This document shows positions 61,016 through 64,000 of a DNA stretch of 64,000 nt, in pieces. The stretch's first letter is position 1. The number at the start of each line of letters is the position of its first letter. The translations under genes were made by a program, and so were the position numbers. The stretch is from Solea solea. Its lineage: Eukaryota; Chordata; Actinopteri; Pleuronectiformes; Soleidae. Under the pieces are notes generated by a model. The model worked only from the letters and a program-made list of their open reading frames with translations, had not been told where the DNA came from and did not search any database. The stretch spans positions 22,636,890 through 22,700,889 of the forward strand of contig NC_081136.1 of NCBI RefSeq assembly GCF_958295425.1, read 5' to 3'.

Positions 61016-62956
61016 CTGGGAGAAGACACACACACAAGCAGAGAGAGAGCGACGGTTTAAGTCGTCAGCCAACACCGGCCCTGACCCTGAGGCTGAGGAC
61101 AGACAACTTCCTGTTAAAAGTGAAGCTGAAAAAGCAGAAGAGCACTGTTATTGACTAATATTGTTTCAAACATCTCCTTTAAGGGTTAGAAATTCCGTTT
61201 AAAAGAAACACATGATTTAAAATAATATGAATTGTTACAGGGGGAAAAAAAGAAAGCCAAATATTATATTTTGCATCTAAAAAAGGGGGAAATCACAATA
61301 AGTCATTTTGTGTTGACTCATTCCCTTTGTGAATGATATGAAAATGAAACTTTCTTGCTGTTTTCTATTCTTATTTTGTGTTAATCACTTGTTGACTGTT
61401 GACAAGTCTTATCTAATCTTATCTTGTCTTCCTATCCTTTCCTTTTGTTGTCGTGGTGACAGATTTTAATCCACAACACAATTAAAAATAGTATAAAATA
61501 GTTTAGTGTACTAAAACTCATTTGCTACAAACAAAGTCTATCTTTTCTTAGTGGTATACATATTTCAATACACGAAGAAATGGCCTATCGTACAAGAAGA
61601 CTTTTTTCACTGAGTTTTCACAAACTATTTTCCCACAATGCATTTCACAAAAGTTATTTCCTTCTTTTTTGTTCCTGCTGCTCATGTTTATTTCTGTTTG
61701 AATACAAAAACAAAAACTAAAACAGCATCACTTTAGCATAAAAATAAATCCGCTGATTTTTTTTTTGTCCGACTGTATATGTGCGGCGTGTATTTCCCCA
61801 CAATGCAGTGCGCAAAGAGACCATCAGAGAAGGCTCACAGCTGCATAAAGTCTAAACATAACTAAAAAGCATTTATATATATACATACATACATCTATAT
61901 TATTGATGAAGTGTGAGCTGTATGTGAAGTATAGCTATTATTGTGGAAGAATATGTGGGACATATTTCTGCGTTTGACGCCTCACACCTGCTTCGATCCA
62001 AATCCGTAAAACTTTTTTTTAGAGCTTTGATTGTTGAATATTTGGAGGGAATTTGTGAAAAAATCACCAAATAATTCACATTAAGCAACGGTGACATGAG
62101 TAAAAACCAAAAGAGAGCAAAAAGTCAGTTTGAGGTGGTGTGAGTAAACGCCTCTCACTAGTTTCTGTGAGACGAAAATGTGCTGGGTGTGACCACGAAA
62201 GAAGAGGAAGAGAGGAAGTGGGGGGGGGGGGGGAGGAGAAGTGCTACACTAACAGCACAAGTGTCCACGTGTTCGCGGCACCACGCGGACACAAAAGCCA
62301 CAGTTTCCCTGTTTGTCCTTCTTCTGCTTCTCTCTCTCTCGCTTTCTCTTTCTCTTTCTTTTTACGTGTTGACCTTCTGTGTTCTGGAGGGGGCGTGGCC
62401 ACAGGCGAGGAGCTTTGCAGCGGGGCCGTATTGTTTGGCCCGAGCTGACCGTGGAGAGCCTTTGTGGGCCGGTGGGCAGGAGGAGGAGGAGGAGGAGGCT
62501 CGAACCCAGTGTGGCTTTGCACCAGGCTGGAATTAGTATTCTCCTACTATTCCCCCGAGGACACACACACACACACACACACATACACACACCCCCCACT
62601 CCCCTTTGTCCTCCTTTCACACACACACACACACAAAGTACTTCTTACAGTATAGTTTCAGTTATTTTCGAAACACTGAAACTTTCCCTTTACCGCTTTG
62701 CGATGAGTCTACGCTCAGCCCTTTAGCAACAGTTGTCAGTCTGAATGGTTCTTCCTCCTTTAACTTGGTTTATACCACACTTTAATGATTATGCATTTTA
62801 AAGTTGTTGGGGGGGGGGGTTTATTGTATGGTTTTCAGGTTGAACTGCATCCACAAGGTGAAAACCCATCCAAACAGTTAAGAAAAAAGGACCGAAAGAA
62901 ATTAGGTTTGACAATTCAGCCGCATTTGGCACAAACTGCAACTAAGATCCTTTTTA
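61016..62956 (-). other. upstream of lmo3 coding exon: intron or 5' region
   Basis: Contains A/T-rich text, a G14 run (62220-62233), a CT-rich tract (62326-62361), a GGA repeat (62478-62499) and (CA)n runs (62561-62582 and 62620-62636). A possible donor ACT/GTAAGA lies on the minus strand near 62646. No coding exon was recognised. Confidence 0.4.
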
Positions 62957-63210
62957 TAATCGATAAATCTGAATCGAGGTACTTGTGTGGGCCGTAAAAT
63001 ATCAGAAACTGTTCAAAAATGTTGATCAGTGGTTTCCAAACTTGGAATTGATGCTGTTCTTTTTGTGGAGGAAAGAAACTAAGAAAAATATTCACATTTA
63101 AGAAGCTGAAAAATCAGAGAGCCTGTTTAATTCATGGAGAGAGAAAAAAAAAATAGTTGATTCATTTAGTAATCGATTAATAACCGAATAGTCGTTGCAT
63201 CATTTCAGTT
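62957..63210 (-). mobile_element. dispersed repeat, family E copy 2
   Basis: TAAAATATCAGAAACTGTTC, AATATTCACATTTAAGAAGC and TTAGTAATCGATTAATAACC occur in the same order as at 38781-39080. More diverged than copy 1. Confidence 0.7.
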
Positions 63211-63599
63211 GTTATAATAACATGACAGCTGACAGTGGATGTTTTTACTACTTAATACATGAAAACAAGAGGCGCCGATGATCTCCACTGTATATGATTG
63301 ACAATGTTTACAAAATGACTTCTCAGTGAATGTAAAAAAACACACTCACGGTTAGTGTTAAGTTGAACTCGATGAGTGGTGTTCTAACAATGAAACAATG
63401 CCCTTTTTTTTTAGAGTTAGACGTAACACTTATCCAGAGTGTATGTGGTAACTTGACCCTCTCTGTGTTACGGTGACACTGTTTTCACTGTTTTCACACG
63501 TGCGGGAACACCAACAATGTATTCATTTTAATGACATTCATCCAAACCAAAGCTGTTTCTTATTGAAGCATGTTTTAAAGTTTGTCTTTTGAAAACCAC

Positions 63600-63990
63600 T
63601 TCCCTCACTTGCTGCAGTTTCTATTTGAACGCGTGTGTTTGCTCAGTCAGTATCCCACAGTGCAGCCAGTGCATGGAGCAGCTCTGGGCTGTTGATCTGT
63701 TAATTGGCTGGATTTGAGACAACGCCGCGCGCGCCGCACACGCGGCAGCCGCGCTCTGCCGCCGCGCCTGTTAGAGCGGCACTGATGCGGTCCCGTCGCG
63801 TTACCGCCACCAAGTCCCTGCTAACTCATTCTTTTCTTTCCTTTTTTTTTTGTACTGTGCTATCAACTCGGCGGAGAAGGAGACAAGCATGGCAAGGAAT
63901 TCGGCCGCTTCTCCTCTCTCTTCTCTCTCTTTGCCATGCAGCAGGAGGAGGAGGAGGAGGAGGAGTCCGGAACAAAAGCTTCATTTCCCA
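63600..63990 (-). promoter_or_regulatory. lmo3: candidate lmo3 promoter / non-coding first exon region
   Basis: The stretch 63720-63810 is very CpG-rich (runs of CGCGCG and GCCGCGC), unlike its AT-rich surroundings. On the minus strand it is followed by a possible donor, CAGCAA/GTGAGG, with the exon end at 63609. The distance to the acceptor at 61016 would be about 2.6 kb. A pyrimidine-rich tract and a (GGA)n run at 63943-63965 lie on the 5' side. No TATA box is obvious. The real first exon could equally lie beyond the window. Confidence 0.3.
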
Positions 63991-64000
63991 TGAAGGAAAA

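Overview
The window is vertebrate nuclear DNA, almost certainly from a ray-finned (teleost) fish and probably a percomorph. The evidence is a split gene with GT-AG introns of 10.8 and 31.9 kb, dense (CA)n, (TA)n and homopolymer microsatellites, and many short retroposon and DNA-transposon copies of types common in teleost genomes. There are no bacterial operons, CRISPR arrays or phage genes. Nearly all open frames of 60-180 codons are chance or repeat-derived; many run through microsatellites.

One gene is clear: lmo3 (LIM-only protein 3) on the minus strand. Its three coding exons lie at 60802-61007, 28763-28888 and 17883-17988. They join in frame to 145 codons with two LIM zinc-binding domains, and both introns are phase 2. 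The initiator ATG is 8 nt inside its exon, so at least one non-coding upstream exon is needed. The GC-rich block near 63.7-64 kb is the best visible candidate for a promoter or first exon. The 3' UTR probably runs from 17882 down to about 15.5 kb and contains a small hAT-like element.

Layout: 1-15.4 kb is 3' flank of lmo3 with a decayed retroviral-type pol fragment, SINEs, TTAA-flanked elements (one about 1.1 kb) and a tRNA-Ile-derived pseudogene. 15.5-18 kb is the putative 3' UTR and last coding exon. 18-28.8 kb is intron 3. 28.9-60.8 kb is the very long intron 2, holding repeats, hairpins, a CpG-rich patch and several repeat-free blocks that look like conserved regulatory elements. 60.8-64 kb is the first coding exon and upstream region.

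LMO3 is a transcriptional cofactor that bridges LDB1 and bHLH/GATA-type factors. Genes of this kind often have large introns and deserts carrying distal enhancers, which fits the low coding density. I found no undescribed multi-gene system. The most unusual structures are a perfect 25-bp-stem foldback at 49005-49057, a 14-bp-stem foldback carrying two AGGTCA half-sites at 43931-43963, and a SINE-like repeat with a recognisable tRNA-Ile(AAT) head at 12283-12348.
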